Shown: positions 1-7,671, counted from the first letter of the stretch. The stretch is DNA of 33,717 nucleotides from Proteobacteria bacterium UBA2383 (GCA_002343485.1 DDST01000015.1:40689-74405); one strand, 5' to 3'. The notes: generated by a model from the sequence alone, not told the origin. Numbers and translations are program-made.

Positions 1-79
1 AGCCGATGGCGATCAGGCCATAGATGGAGCCCAGCGTTAGGCCATTGACCAATTGTTGGGCGAGAATATGCCAGTCCAT
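1..79 (-). CDS. livH: Branched-chain amino acid ABC transporter permease, LivH type (5' end only)
   Basis: The reverse strand from 79 opens with ATG and encodes 26 residues before the window ends (MDWHILAQQLVNGLTLGSIY, then GLIAIG). The N-terminal pattern of a short polar start followed by 'NGL..GSIYGLIAIG' is typical of LivH, the inner-membrane permease of the high-affinity branched-chain amino acid importer, where it marks the first membrane helix. The gene lies 78 nt downstream of the LivK-type binding protein on the same strand, the usual liv order. Only the first helix is visible, so the assignment rests on this short match and the neighbour. LivM, LivG and LivF would be expected to the left of the window. 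Confidence 0.8.
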   Translation of the reverse strand, partial: MDWHILAQQLVNGLTLGSIYGLIAIG

Positions 80-119
80 GCGGATCAGGTTGCCAAGTGA
101 ATGATAGGAAGAAGCGGCG

Positions 120-144
120 GCCCTCCCCCGCCAGGAGGGAGGGC
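120..144. repeat. Stem-loop between livK and livH
   Basis: Perfect 8-bp inverted repeat: GCCCTCCC at 120-127 and GGGAGGGC at 137-144 with a 9-nt loop. It lies between the livK stop and the livH start and has no T-run on either side, so it is not a classic terminator. In periplasmic-binding-protein operons such intercistronic hairpins commonly stabilise the upstream mRNA or give partial termination, which keeps the binding protein in excess over the permease. That role is inferred here. Confidence 0.55.
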
Positions 145-157
145 AGAGAGGCAGGGA

Positions 158-1297
158 TTACTTCTGCATTTCCGTATAATTACCGTCCGGCCCCCAAACG
201 AACAGCGAGAAGCTGGTTTCGTTGAGATCACCTTTGGCGTCCCAGGTCTTGGGACCCAGTACGGTCGGCACGGTGTGAGCCTTGAGCCATTCGGCCAGTT
301 TCATACCGTCACCGGTCTTGGCGCCATTCATGCTAGCGGCAATGGCTTCCAGCGCAGCATAGGCATACAGAGTGAAGCCAGCGGGGTCAAAGCCAGCCTC
401 CTTCATTTTCTTGACCACATCCTGGCTAGAGGCAATGTTGCGCGCCTCGCGAACCGAGGTCATGTAAGCGCCTTCGACAAACTGCGGACCACCGGCCGTG
501 GTAACAATGGCTGGATCGAGACTGCCGTCACCGGAAAGAAAGTTGACTTTCAGACCCTGCTCACGCAATTGCCGCAGTAGCGGCCCCGCTTCGTTATACA
601 GGCCACCGAAATACACCGTATCTGCATCCGCAGCCTTGATCTTGGTCACCAGGGCATTGAAGTCCTTTTCACCGCGGGTCAGTCCCTCGTATAGCACAAC
701 CCGGTCGTCGGCGTTCAATTCCTTCAGCCGGGCGCGCATCGCATCGGCGATGCCTTGGCCGTAGGTGTCCTTATCATGCACCACAGCGATTTTCTTGGCT
801 TTGAGTTCGTTGACGATGAAGTCGGCAGCCAAAGGACCTTGTTGGTCATCACGTCCGCACATGCGGAACACTGTCGGCAGACCACGCTCGGTCACTTGGG
901 GATTAGTGGACCCAGGGGTGATCACCAGGACACCCGCATCGGCATAAACTTCGGAAGCCGGGATGGTGGAGGAAGAACAGAAGTGGCCAACGACGGCTGC
1001 CACCTTGTCCTGGTCCAGCAACCGGTTAGCAACTGCCGTCGCCTGTTTGGGTTCGCAGGCGTCATCGCCCTTGACCAGCTCGATCTGCTTGCCGTCGATA
1101 CCGCCAGCAGCATTGATGTCCTCAGCAGCCTGGCTAGCGCCGCGCCAGAATTGCTCGCCAAATGCCGCATAGCCACCGGTCATCGGACCCGCGACACCGA
1201 TCTTGACGGTATCAACCGCGCCGGCCAGGTTGCTCAGGCTCAAACCCCCAGCCAGAGCCACCGCCAGCAGGCAACGAGGAAAGGAAGGATGATTCAT
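158..1297 (-). CDS. livK: Branched-chain amino acid ABC transporter substrate-binding protein (LivK/LivJ type)
   Basis: Periplasmic solute-binding protein of 379 residues that delivers leucine/isoleucine/valine-type amino acids to the LivHMGF permease. It begins with a Sec signal peptide (basic MNHPSFPRC, hydrophobic LLAVALAGGLSLSNLAGA, probable cleavage after AGA near residue 22). The mature protein starts VDTVKIGVAGPMTGGYAAFG, the first strand and ligand loop of the type I periplasmic-binding fold (Peripla_BP_6). A Cys pair further on (DDACEP and GHFCSS) is usual in this family. The start is ATG at 1297 because a strong AAGGAG sits 7 nt upstream. A TTG at 1330 would add 11 residues ahead of the signal peptide and lies inside a repeat, so it was rejected. 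livH follows downstream. The actual ligand cannot be read from sequence; related proteins also bind amides or urea. Confidence 0.92.
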   Translation of the reverse strand: MNHPSFPRCLLAVALAGGLSLSNLAGAVDTVKIGVAGPMTGGYAAFGEQFWRGASQAAEDINAAGGIDGKQIELVKGDDACEPKQATAVANRLLDQDKVAAVVGHFCSSSTIPASEVYADAGVLVITPGSTNPQVTERGLPTVFRMCGRDDQQGPLAADFIVNELKAKKIAVVHDKDTYGQGIADAMRARLKELNADDRVVLYEGLTRGEKDFNALVTKIKAADADTVYFGGLYNEAGPLLRQLREQGLKVNFLSGDGSLDPAIVTTAGGPQFVEGAYMTSVREARNIASSQDVVKKMKEAGFDPAGFTLYAYAALEAIAASMNGAKTGDGMKLAEWLKAHTVPTVLGPKTWDAKGDLNETSFSLFVWGPDGNYTEMQK

Positions 1298-1304
1298 AAA
1301 TACA

Positions 1305-1310
1305 CTCCTT
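1305..1310 (-). promoter_or_regulatory. Ribosome binding site fixing the livK start
   Basis: AAGGAG on the reverse strand, 7 nt before the ATG at 1297. It decides between this ATG and the upstream TTG at 1330, which has no comparable site. Confidence 0.8.
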
Positions 1311-1323
1311 GGATATGAGTTGG

Positions 1324-1532
1324 GTTTCAATCCGCACCCGCCAATGATAACGGGCGAAACATCATTGAGATGATGTTCGTTTTAATCCATGTCCGCCCAT
1401 AATGGCGGGCGAATCTGGAAAAAACCTAAGGTTTCTTTCAATCCGCGCCCATCAATCATGGTAGGCAAGAGCAGTAAAATCAATCATAGCGATGCATTTC
1501 AACCCGCGGCTGCTAATGATGACGGGCGAAAC
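1324..1532. repeat. Degenerate CRISPR-like repeat cluster (4 copies of a 37-nt unit)
   Basis: Four related 37-nt units lie at 1324-1360, 1379-1415, 1435-1471 and 1496-1532. They share a GTTTCAATCC-like left end, an interrupted GCCCGCC...GGCGGGC-like palindrome in the middle, and a GGGCGAAAC right end. By eye, units 1 and 4 match at 30 of 37 positions, units 1 and 2 at 27, and units 1 and 3 at 25. The spacing sequences (1361-1378, 1416-1434, 1472-1495) are 18, 19 and 24 nt and unrelated to each other. Repeat length, GTTTCAATCC start, inner dyad and GAAAC end are those of CRISPR repeats, but the spacers are too short, the repeats have diverged and no cas gene is in the window. It is best read as a decayed CRISPR remnant or a CRISPR-derived dispersed repeat. 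All four copies lie in the leader region of livK. Confidence 0.6.
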
Positions 1533-1683
1533 GTAAATTCTTTTTCTGACTTGCCGCAAAAAATTGAATCTTTTTCTATCTTAAAATTGCGACCCTTTCA
1601 GGGAATCGTTTTATTTTGAACTGATTAAAGAACCAGTTACTACGATAGAGACACTGACCAGAATGCCAGCATCGGCGGTTATT
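1533..1683. other. AT-rich intergenic stretch upstream of livK and the repeats
   Basis: No gene is visible. The segment is AT-rich relative to its surroundings and has two similar T-rich motifs (ATTCTTTTTCT near 1537 and AATCTTTTTCT near 1577) and a small CCCT/AGGG dyad near 1593. The livK promoter is likely to lie here or upstream, reading leftward, but no convincing -35/-10 pair could be picked out. It also separates livK from the end of the rnf-associated genes, whose transcript must stop near here. No T-run hairpin terminator was found. Confidence 0.4.
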
Positions 1684-1875
1684 TCAGCGCACCATCTGAA
1701 TCAGTAAAATCACGAACAGCACCACCAAACCAATGGGGATCAACACTGCTGGCCAGTCTTTCTTGGCAGTTTTGCCGCGCTCGATGGCGGCCTTGATACC
1801 GGGCCGGAACCACAAAATCACCAGTAGCGCCGCTACCCCGCCCAGTAGCACTTCCCACCATGCCGCTGTTTCCAT
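1684..1875 (-). CDS. Small two-helix inner-membrane protein, function unknown
   Basis: A 63-residue protein with two hydrophobic stretches, about residues 8-24 (VLLGGVAALLVILWF) and 43-60 (AVLIPIGLVVLFVILLIQ). They are joined by a basic loop (RPGIKAAIERGKTAKK), which by the positive-inside rule should face the cytoplasm with both ends outside. The ATG at 1875 is preceded by a weak AGAGG. It lies 37 nt downstream of the DUF1820 gene on the same strand, so the two are probably co-transcribed. No family is recognised. The clean helix-loop-helix pattern argues that it is a real gene. Confidence 0.6.
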   Translation of the reverse strand: METAAWWEVLLGGVAALLVILWFRPGIKAAIERGKTAKKDWPAVLIPIGLVVLFVILLIQMVR

Positions 1876-1912
1876 GATGACCTCTGTTTAAGAAAGCGTT
1901 GCCAAAACAGCT

Positions 1913-2260
1913 TTAATCCTTGCTCCGGTTTCCACCGGGCGGGAATGCAGGTTGTGGAAATGGCGTTACATTGTCGCCGCCTTCCGCCGGGCGGATCTTA
2001 CTGACACCCTCCCGTTCCACCTCATCAATGCGCACGACTGAGTACATCGGAATGAAGGTCCGCTGCACGCCGGCAAATTCAGTCTGCAACCGTTCTTCGG
2101 CTGGGTTGACCAATACACTGGAACGCTCACCGAAAATCAGTTCCTCGACTTCGATAAAGCCATGCAAGTCCGCCTGATGAATGTTTCGGGCATAGAGTTC
2201 ATAAAGCTTGCCTTGGTTGACGAAGAGGACGCGATAGATGCTTTTGGTAATTTTTGACAT
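1913..2260 (-). CDS. DUF1820 family protein
   Basis: A 115-residue soluble protein. The N-terminal three quarters match the DUF1820 pattern found across Gammaproteobacteria: 'YRVLFVNQGKLYELYAR', then 'GFIEVEELIFGERSS', then 'FIPMYSVVRIDEVE'. The C-terminal 25 residues are proline- and glycine-rich and probably disordered. No biochemical role is established for the family. It lies 219 nt downstream of rnfE and has its own promoter candidate, so it may not depend on the rnf transcript. There is no strong ribosome binding site before the ATG at 2260. Confidence 0.88.
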   Translation of the reverse strand: MSKITKSIYRVLFVNQGKLYELYARNIHQADLHGFIEVEELIFGERSSVLVNPAEERLQTEFAGVQRTFIPMYSVVRIDEVEREGVSKIRPAEGGDNVTPFPQPAFPPGGNRSKD

Positions 2261-2290
2261 AGGCTTTTGGGCTGCGGTTGGAGACCTGTC

Positions 2291-2319
2291 AATCTAACGC
2301 CATTCGCCCCAACGGGCAA
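2291..2319 (-). promoter_or_regulatory. Candidate sigma-70 promoter for the DUF1820 gene
   Basis: On the reverse strand, TTGCCC (2314-2319) and TAGATT (2291-2296) are separated by exactly 17 nt. Each box matches the consensus at 4 of 6 positions. Transcription would begin near 2284, about 24 nt before the ATG at 2260. This is a visual match only. Confidence 0.35.
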
Positions 2320-2479
2320 ATGCTCCACCCAGCAAAATTCACCCTTGCATCAACAAAACGAGTGATTATCCGCCAAGGTTGCCACACACTGACTCTATCA
2401 AAAACTATCATGCGTTACCCCAGTCCTACGCACGTGAGGGTGTATTAAGGAATGTCCGGCATATTGAGGCATATGGAAT

Positions 2480-3169
2480 TCAAGATTTGGCTTCGATTAG
2501 CACTGTCGCTGGCTGCGCAGTGGCGCGATGCTGGATGCGCGAGTCAATGATATTTTTAAGCGCGATCAGGCAACCCAAACCAATGAATGCGCCCGGCGGC
2601 AAAATCGCCAGCAGAAAGCCGCGATAGTTATCGGCCAGATGCAACGTTAACCCCTTGCCAAGCTCGCCAAACAGCAAATCGGCCTGACTGAAGAGCGTCC
2701 CCTGCCCCACCACTTCGCGCACTGCCCCCAACAGAGTCAGCGCCAGCATAAATCCCAGACCTGTTGCGATCCCGTCCACTGCTGACTTAGCAACTTTGTG
2801 CTTGAAAGCAAACGCCTCAGCGCGACCAATCACACAGCAATTAGTGACAATCAATGGAATGAATATGCCCAGCACGGTGTACAGACCCGGCAGGAAAGCA
2901 TGCATCGCCAGTTCCACCGCAGTCACCACGCAGGCGATCACCAATACAAACACCGGAATCCGTACCTCGGGCCGCACTAGATTGCGGATCAGCGATACCG
3001 CGACGTTAGAAATGAGTAGCACCAGCAGCGTCGCCAACCCCAGCCCCAGTCCATTGACCACGGAATTGGACACCGCCAGCAAGGGACATAACCCCAGCAA
3101 GGCTACAAATCCGGTATTCTGGGTCCAAACACCGTCTTTAAGGATTTTCAAGTAGCCGGTTTCGTTCAT
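2480..3169 (-). CDS. rnfE: Electron transport complex subunit RnfE
   Basis: Integral membrane subunit, 229 residues, of the Rnf complex, which couples electron transfer between reduced ferredoxin and NAD+ to ion movement across the inner membrane. RnfE and RnfA are paralogues that together hold a membrane-embedded [2Fe-2S] cluster. The matching stretches here are 'ALLGLCPLLAVSN' near residue 23 and 'PLIVTNCCVIGRAEAFA' near residue 105, which provide the conserved cysteines. About six hydrophobic helices are visible. The ATG at 3169 has a GAGGA site about 6 nt upstream. It is the last of the six rnf genes, 9 nt after rnfG. The nth gene that follows rnf in Escherichia coli is absent. Confidence 0.97.
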   Translation of the reverse strand: MNETGYLKILKDGVWTQNTGFVALLGLCPLLAVSNSVVNGLGLGLATLLVLLISNVAVSLIRNLVRPEVRIPVFVLVIACVVTAVELAMHAFLPGLYTVLGIFIPLIVTNCCVIGRAEAFAFKHKVAKSAVDGIATGLGFMLALTLLGAVREVVGQGTLFSQADLLFGELGKGLTLHLADNYRGFLLAILPPGAFIGLGCLIALKNIIDSRIQHRATAQPATVLIEAKS

Positions 3170-3178
3170 AGCTGTTCC

Positions 3179-3814
3179 TCACTTCACGCCTGCCGCCGGA
3201 GCAAACAATTGCTCCTGATGCTTCTGGACATACTCCAGAAATCGCCGAACCGCCTTGACCACCGCTCGTGGCGTAATGGTCGCTCCAGTCAGTTGATCGA
3301 ACGCGCCACCATCCCTCTTTACCTTCCACTGCTCCTGGGGGGGATCGGTCAGCGACTTGCCGGTAAACGCCAGAATCCACGGCGAACGCCGCGCCTCAAT
3401 ACCATCGCCCAAGCCCGGCGTTTCCTTATGGGCCAGCACCCGCACTCCGGCCAGCGTTCCGTCGGCATACACGCCGATCAGCAGTTGAATGGGGCCGCTG
3501 TAGCCATCCGGCGCAGTGGGCGTGGCAAATAGTGCGACCGGTTGACCATTTTTGCGCGCCCGGTAAATCGTGACGGGCTGATCGGTCCCCAGCCACTCCG
3601 GCGCAACGGCTTCAATACGGTCTTCCGTCACCCGGTTGTCGTAGCGATCCGCTGGCACCAGTTGATTGAGACTGGCCTCCAGCGCCGTTCGTTGCGCCTC
3701 GGCAATAATGTTCTTGGTCCCGCTGTAAGTCACGGCCACTAATCCCGTGCCAACAACGGCAAACCCCGTCAAAATCAGAGCGGCAATGCCCATACTGCGC
3801 GCAATCTTCTTCAT
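3179..3814 (-). CDS. rnfG: Electron transport complex subunit RnfG (FMN-binding)
   Basis: A 211-residue periplasm-facing subunit of Rnf that carries covalently bound FMN. One N-terminal helix (about residues 8-29) anchors it. The FMN-binding domain includes 'HKETPGLGD' near residue 129 and ends with the flavinylation motif TGATIT at 176-181. By homology the phosphoester link to FMN is at Thr181, made by an ApbE-type flavin transferase that is not in this window. The start codon overlaps the rnfD stop by 4 nt (ATGA), so translation is probably coupled. Confidence 0.97.
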   Translation of the reverse strand: MKKIARSMGIAALILTGFAVVGTGLVAVTYSGTKNIIAEAQRTALEASLNQLVPADRYDNRVTEDRIEAVAPEWLGTDQPVTIYRARKNGQPVALFATPTAPDGYSGPIQLLIGVYADGTLAGVRVLAHKETPGLGDGIEARRSPWILAFTGKSLTDPPQEQWKVKRDGGAFDQLTGATITPRAVVKAVRRFLEYVQKHQEQLFAPAAGVK

Positions 3815-4848
3815 CCGCGCCGGGCTCCGAACACCCGGGGCTGGGTGTAAAGGTCAATCGCCGGCGCAGCAATGTTCATAAGTAATACTGAAAAAGCAAC
3901 GCCATCGGGATAGCCGCCAAAGCCGCGAATGATGTACACCAGGATACCGATACCCGCTCCATAGATCAGCCGGCCACGCGAAGTGGTGCTGGCGGTGACC
4001 GGGTCGGTGGCAATGAAAAAGGCGCCGAAAATCGCCGCGCCGCTCCAGACGTGAAACCACGGCGGGGCATAATGTTGTGGATCGGCTAGATAGAATATCG
4101 TGGCGATTATCGCCAGCCCGCCCAGCATCCCGGCTGGAATCCGCCAATCTGCCGTCCGGGTGTAAACCAGCCACAACCCGCCCGCCAGGAAGCCTAGCGC
4201 TGCCCATTCCCAACCTTGACCCGCGACGATGCCAAATATGGGGCTGTTGCGAATTTCGGTCACGGTCAATCCCAACCCAATCTGGGTACGCAACGCATCC
4301 AATGGGGTAGCGCCCGTCAAGGCATCCAGGGTAAATCGCGCCGGCCACTCGCTGCTGAAAATCGCCCGCAATGCGTCCAGAAAGCTCAAGGCATGCGGCT
4401 GGTCCAGACCATGCGGGATCAACCAAGTACTCATCTCGCGGGGGAAGGAAATCAGCAACACCACATAACCGGCCATCGCCGGATTGAACGGGTTATAGCC
4501 CAGCCCTCCGTACAAATGCTTAGCAACGACGATAGCTGAGAAGATACCCAGCGCCGTCAGCCACCACGGCGCCAGCGGCGGCAGCGCCACCGCCAACAGC
4601 CAGGCAGTGACCACGGCGCTGAAGTCGCTAAGATGCAACGCCAACGGCCGGCCACGTACTGTCAACATCACCGTTTCCGCCAGCAGCGCAACGACAGTCG
4701 CGATCACCAGATTAATGAGAATACCCCAGCCGAAGAACCCAGTAAGCGCCGCAATGCCGGGAATCATTGCATACAGCACGCGGCGCATAATCTGGCCAAC
4801 GCTCACATCCTGTGAAATGTGTGGAGACGTAACGATCTTAAAACGCAT
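3811..4848 (-). CDS. rnfD: Electron transport complex subunit RnfD (FMN-binding membrane subunit)
   Basis: A 345-residue polytopic subunit of Rnf, homologous to NqrB, with about ten membrane helices. It begins 'MRFKIVTSPHISQDVSVGQIM', matching the family, and has the 'GGLGYNPFNPAMAGYV' signature near residue 114. Covalent FMN is expected on the last Thr of TGAT at 178-181 (Thr181), in the context 'DALTGATPLDALR'. It starts 5 nt after the rnfC stop and overlaps rnfG by 4 nt, so it sits inside a tightly coupled operon. Confidence 0.97.
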   Translation of the reverse strand: MRFKIVTSPHISQDVSVGQIMRRVLYAMIPGIAALTGFFGWGILINLVIATVVALLAETVMLTVRGRPLALHLSDFSAVVTAWLLAVALPPLAPWWLTALGIFSAIVVAKHLYGGLGYNPFNPAMAGYVVLLISFPREMSTWLIPHGLDQPHALSFLDALRAIFSSEWPARFTLDALTGATPLDALRTQIGLGLTVTEIRNSPIFGIVAGQGWEWAALGFLAGGLWLVYTRTADWRIPAGMLGGLAIIATIFYLADPQHYAPPWFHVWSGAAIFGAFFIATDPVTASTTSRGRLIYGAGIGILVYIIRGFGGYPDGVAFSVLLMNIAAPAIDLYTQPRVFGARRG

Positions 4849-4853
4849 GATGT

Positions 4854-6491
4854 TTAGGCGTCCTGCTTGCTGGATAGCGGTTCAGATCCCCGGCTCCCAC
4901 CCTCTACAGGGAGCGCAGGAGTTCTCGCAGAATAGTCAGTGATAGACTCTCCCTCCTCTGCGTGGGAGGAGATTGAGGACGGGGGGTGCGGCTTGGCATG
5001 CGCCACCGCCGCTTCGATGTCTAGCTTGATACCCGCTTCACTGGCTTTCGTCGCCTTGATCGTTTTGGCAGGCGCCTTTTGCCTCAGTTTGGCTTCACGC
5101 TCTTGCTTTTCACGCTCCAGCCGCTCCAACCGGGCCTGATGGCGTTGCCGGGCTAACTCGGCCTTCTGCTTTTCCTTTTCCTGCGCCCAGATTTCATTCT
5201 TGGCATAGCGGTAATACTGTACCAAGGGGATATGGCTGGGGCAGACGTAGCTACAGCAGCCACACTCGATGCAACTAAATAGATGATAATCCTGTGCCTT
5301 GTCGAATTCTTTGGCGCGGGCATGCCAATACAATTGCTGAGGGAGCAGATTCGCAGGGCACACATCCACGCAGGCACCGCAACGAATGCAGGGCATCACC
5401 GGCTGCGCCGGGGTCAGTTCCGCGGCGCTGGCCGCTAGAATGCAGTTGGCGGCCTTGGTCAGCGGAACCTCGTCACTGTGCAGGGCAAAACCCATCATTG
5501 GTCCGCCCATGATCAATCGCTCTACCCCCTCCCGATAACCGCCGCATTGCTCGACCAAATCCGCAAACGATGTACCGAGCAGCGCTTCGAAATTACCGGG
5601 CTGGCTCACATGACCGGTCACCGTCACCACCCGTGAAATGACCGGCTCGCCATGATCAATAGCGCGATGCACGGTGTACGCCGTCGCGGCGTTGAAGCAC
5701 TGCACCCCGACATCGACCGGCAAGCCCTCAACCGGTGTTTCTTTTCCGGTCAACAGCTTAACCAGTTGTTTGACGCTACCGCTGGGATAACGGGTCGGTA
5801 TGGGCCGGACTTGATAGCCGGTTCCTACGCAGGCTTCGGCCATAGCGGCGATGGCTTCCGGCTTGTCGTCCTCAATGCCAATCAGCACTTCGCGGGGTTC
5901 GAGCAGGTGGGTCATAACCTGCAACCCAGCGACGATGCCGGTTGCTCGCTCGCGCATCAACCGGTCATCACAGGTGATCCACGGCTCGCATTCAGCGCCA
6001 TTCAGGATCAAGGTATCGAGATGTTCGCACTGCCCGCTGAGATTGAGCTTGACTGCACTGGGAAACGCCGCCCCGCCCAAGCCGACGATACCCGCGTTAC
6101 GCAAGACATTGCGTAATTCGCTGGGATGCAATGCGCGATAATCCACCGGCTGATGCTCAACCCAGCACTCCTCACCGTCGCTGTCGATGACCACGCACAG
6201 GTCGGGCAACCCCGAGGGATGCGGCACGGGACAGGTCTCCACCGCCGCTACCATCCCGGAAGTCGGGGCATGGACAGCGGCGCTGATGTAGCCATCCGCT
6301 TGGCCGATCATCTGCCCTTTTAGCACCCGGTCGCCGGCCTGCACCAGCGATTTGGCAATGGCGCCAATGTGCTGACGCAACGGCACGGTCAGCCGGTGCG
6401 GCAAGGCAGCACGCTGGATCGGCCATTGATTGGATTCTGTTTTATGGCGAACGGTTTTCAACCCGCCGTGAAAGGGATACAAGCGGCTCAT
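4854..6491 (-). CDS. rnfC: Electron transport complex subunit RnfC (NADH/flavin and Fe-S subunit)
   Basis: A 545-residue peripheral subunit of Rnf that carries an NADH/FMN-binding Rossmann-type region and two [4Fe-4S] clusters. The Gly-rich region GIVGLGGAAFPSAVK is at 134-148 and the 'ILNGAECEPWIT' stretch follows near 162. The Cys motifs are C368-C371-C374-C378 and C407-C410-C413-C417. Residues 434-475 form a charged Lys/Glu/Arg/Gln coiled-coil-like tail, usual for gammaproteobacterial RnfC. The last 45 residues are unlike the rest (Pro/Ser/Gly-rich) and are encoded by a hairpin-forming segment that looks like an intergenic repeat. The start overlaps the rnfB stop by 4 nt (ATGA). Confidence 0.97.
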   Translation of the reverse strand: MSRLYPFHGGLKTVRHKTESNQWPIQRAALPHRLTVPLRQHIGAIAKSLVQAGDRVLKGQMIGQADGYISAAVHAPTSGMVAAVETCPVPHPSGLPDLCVVIDSDGEECWVEHQPVDYRALHPSELRNVLRNAGIVGLGGAAFPSAVKLNLSGQCEHLDTLILNGAECEPWITCDDRLMRERATGIVAGLQVMTHLLEPREVLIGIEDDKPEAIAAMAEACVGTGYQVRPIPTRYPSGSVKQLVKLLTGKETPVEGLPVDVGVQCFNAATAYTVHRAIDHGEPVISRVVTVTGHVSQPGNFEALLGTSFADLVEQCGGYREGVERLIMGGPMMGFALHSDEVPLTKAANCILAASAAELTPAQPVMPCIRCGACVDVCPANLLPQQLYWHARAKEFDKAQDYHLFSCIECGCCSYVCPSHIPLVQYYRYAKNEIWAQEKEKQKAELARQRHQARLERLEREKQEREAKLRQKAPAKTIKATKASEAGIKLDIEAAVAHAKPHPPSSISSHAEEGESITDYSARTPALPVEGGSRGSEPLSSKQDA

Positions 6492-7039
6492 GCGGCAGCT
6501 TTAGCGGTCACGGCAGGATAAGTCCATTTCCAGGTAGTGATCGTCTGCGCGACCGGAATCATGTCAATGCAGTCCACCGGACAGGGAGCGATGCACAATT
6601 CGCAACCGGTACACTCGCTGGCAATCACGGTATGCATGTGCTTGGCCGCGCCAAGAATAGCGTCCACCGGACAGGCTTGGATGCACAAGGTGCAACCGAT
6701 GCAATTCTGCTCGTCGATCACCGCCACCATTTTCGGTTTCACAACCCCATGCTCGGCGTTGAGCGGCTTGGGATCGCGGCCCAATAGATCGGCCAAGGCG
6801 GTGACGCCGTTTTCACCGCCCGGTGGGCATTGATTGATGTCCGCTTCGCCAGCGGCGATGGCTTCCGCATAGGGCCGGCACCCCGGATAGCCGCATTGCC
6901 CGCATTGGGTTTGCGGTAAAATGGCGTCAATTTTGTCAACAATCGGGTCGCCTTCCACCTTAAAGCGGACGGCAGCAAAACCCAATAACAAGCCGGAAAC
7001 GCCGGCCATTACACTCAGCACCACAATTGCGGCAATCAT
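6488..7039 (-). CDS. rnfB: Electron transport complex subunit RnfB (ferredoxin-like)
   Basis: A 183-residue Fe-S subunit of Rnf, thought to be the entry point for electrons from ferredoxin. An N-terminal membrane helix (residues 2-22) is followed by a Fe-S domain with C46-C49-C54 and C71, and then by two ferredoxin-type [4Fe-4S] motifs (C113-C116-C119-C123 and C143-C146-C149-C153). The ATG at 7039 has GAGG about 9 nt upstream, just after the rnfA stop. It overlaps rnfC by 4 nt. Confidence 0.97.
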   Translation of the reverse strand: MIAAIVVLSVMAGVSGLLLGFAAVRFKVEGDPIVDKIDAILPQTQCGQCGYPGCRPYAEAIAAGEADINQCPPGGENGVTALADLLGRDPKPLNAEHGVVKPKMVAVIDEQNCIGCTLCIQACPVDAILGAAKHMHTVIASECTGCELCIAPCPVDCIDMIPVAQTITTWKWTYPAVTAKAAA

Positions 7040-7045
7040 CTCTCA

Positions 7046-7627
7046 TCAACCTCTGACCAAACCGGCAAAACCCATAAACGCCAATGACATCAGCCCGGCA
7101 GTCACCAGCGTGATCGCCGCTCCACGAAACGGTATCGGCACATCCGCTACTACGATGCGCTCGCGCATGGCCGCAAACAACACCATCACCAATGAAAAAC
7201 CGGCCGCTGCGCCAAAGCCGTACAAGCCGGATTCGACGAGGCCATGCCGGGTCTGCACGTTAAGCAGAGCAACACCTAACACTGCGCAGTTGGTGGTGAT
7301 CAGCGGCAAATAAATTCCCAGCACCTGATAGAGAAGCGGACTGGTCTTATGCACCACCATCTCGGTAAATTGGACGACCACAGCAATCACCAAAATAAAG
7401 GCGATGGTTCGCAGATACTCCAATCCCAGCGGCGCTAGCAGATATGCATCGCTGAGATAGGCGCAGATGGACGACAACGTCAGCACGAAAGTCGTTGCCA
7501 GCCCCATACCCAAGGCGGTTTCCAGCTTGCGGGATACGCCCATGAACGGACACAGCCCCAGAAACTTCACTAACACAAAATTATTGACCAGGATCGTTCC
7601 GACCAGGATCAGCGCATAGTCTTTCAT
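7046..7627 (-). CDS. rnfA: Electron transport complex subunit RnfA
   Basis: First gene of the operon: a 193-residue, six-helix membrane subunit, paralogue and partner of RnfE, which shares the membrane [2Fe-2S] cluster. It shows the family stretches 'NNFVLVKFLGLCPFMGVS' near residue 14 and 'PLITTNCAVLGVALLN' near 102. The start is taken as ATG at 7627. The reading frame can be extended by one codon to a TTG at 7630, but the ATG gives the family length and the usual M-x-D-Y start. Confidence 0.97.
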   Translation of the reverse strand: MKDYALILVGTILVNNFVLVKFLGLCPFMGVSRKLETALGMGLATTFVLTLSSICAYLSDAYLLAPLGLEYLRTIAFILVIAVVVQFTEMVVHKTSPLLYQVLGIYLPLITTNCAVLGVALLNVQTRHGLVESGLYGFGAAAGFSLVMVLFAAMRERIVVADVPIPFRGAAITLVTAGLMSLAFMGFAGLVRG

Positions 7628-7671
7628 CAATGGTACTCACCATGTTCAAACCACCTTGGGGCTACGTGCCA

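Noticed and set aside
101..580. Plus-strand reading frame of 159 codons opposite livK
   Set aside because: It is antisense to a clear coding region, starts in the intergenic hairpin and has no recognisable domain. The same applies to 755-1318.
1298..1330. TTG-initiated extension of livK by 11 residues
   Set aside because: It lies partly in the repeat, lacks a ribosome binding site and would place polar residues ahead of a complete signal peptide; the ATG at 1297 has a strong AAGGAG.
1324..1532. Functional CRISPR array
   Set aside because: Spacers of 18-24 nt, diverged repeats and no cas genes argue against activity; kept only as a degenerate CRISPR-like cluster.
3209..3532. Plus-strand frames across the rnf genes (3209-3532, 4216-4539, 5652-6116 and others)
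   Set aside because: All are opposite conserved rnf genes with complete motifs; their composition is that of antisense shadows in GC-rich DNA.
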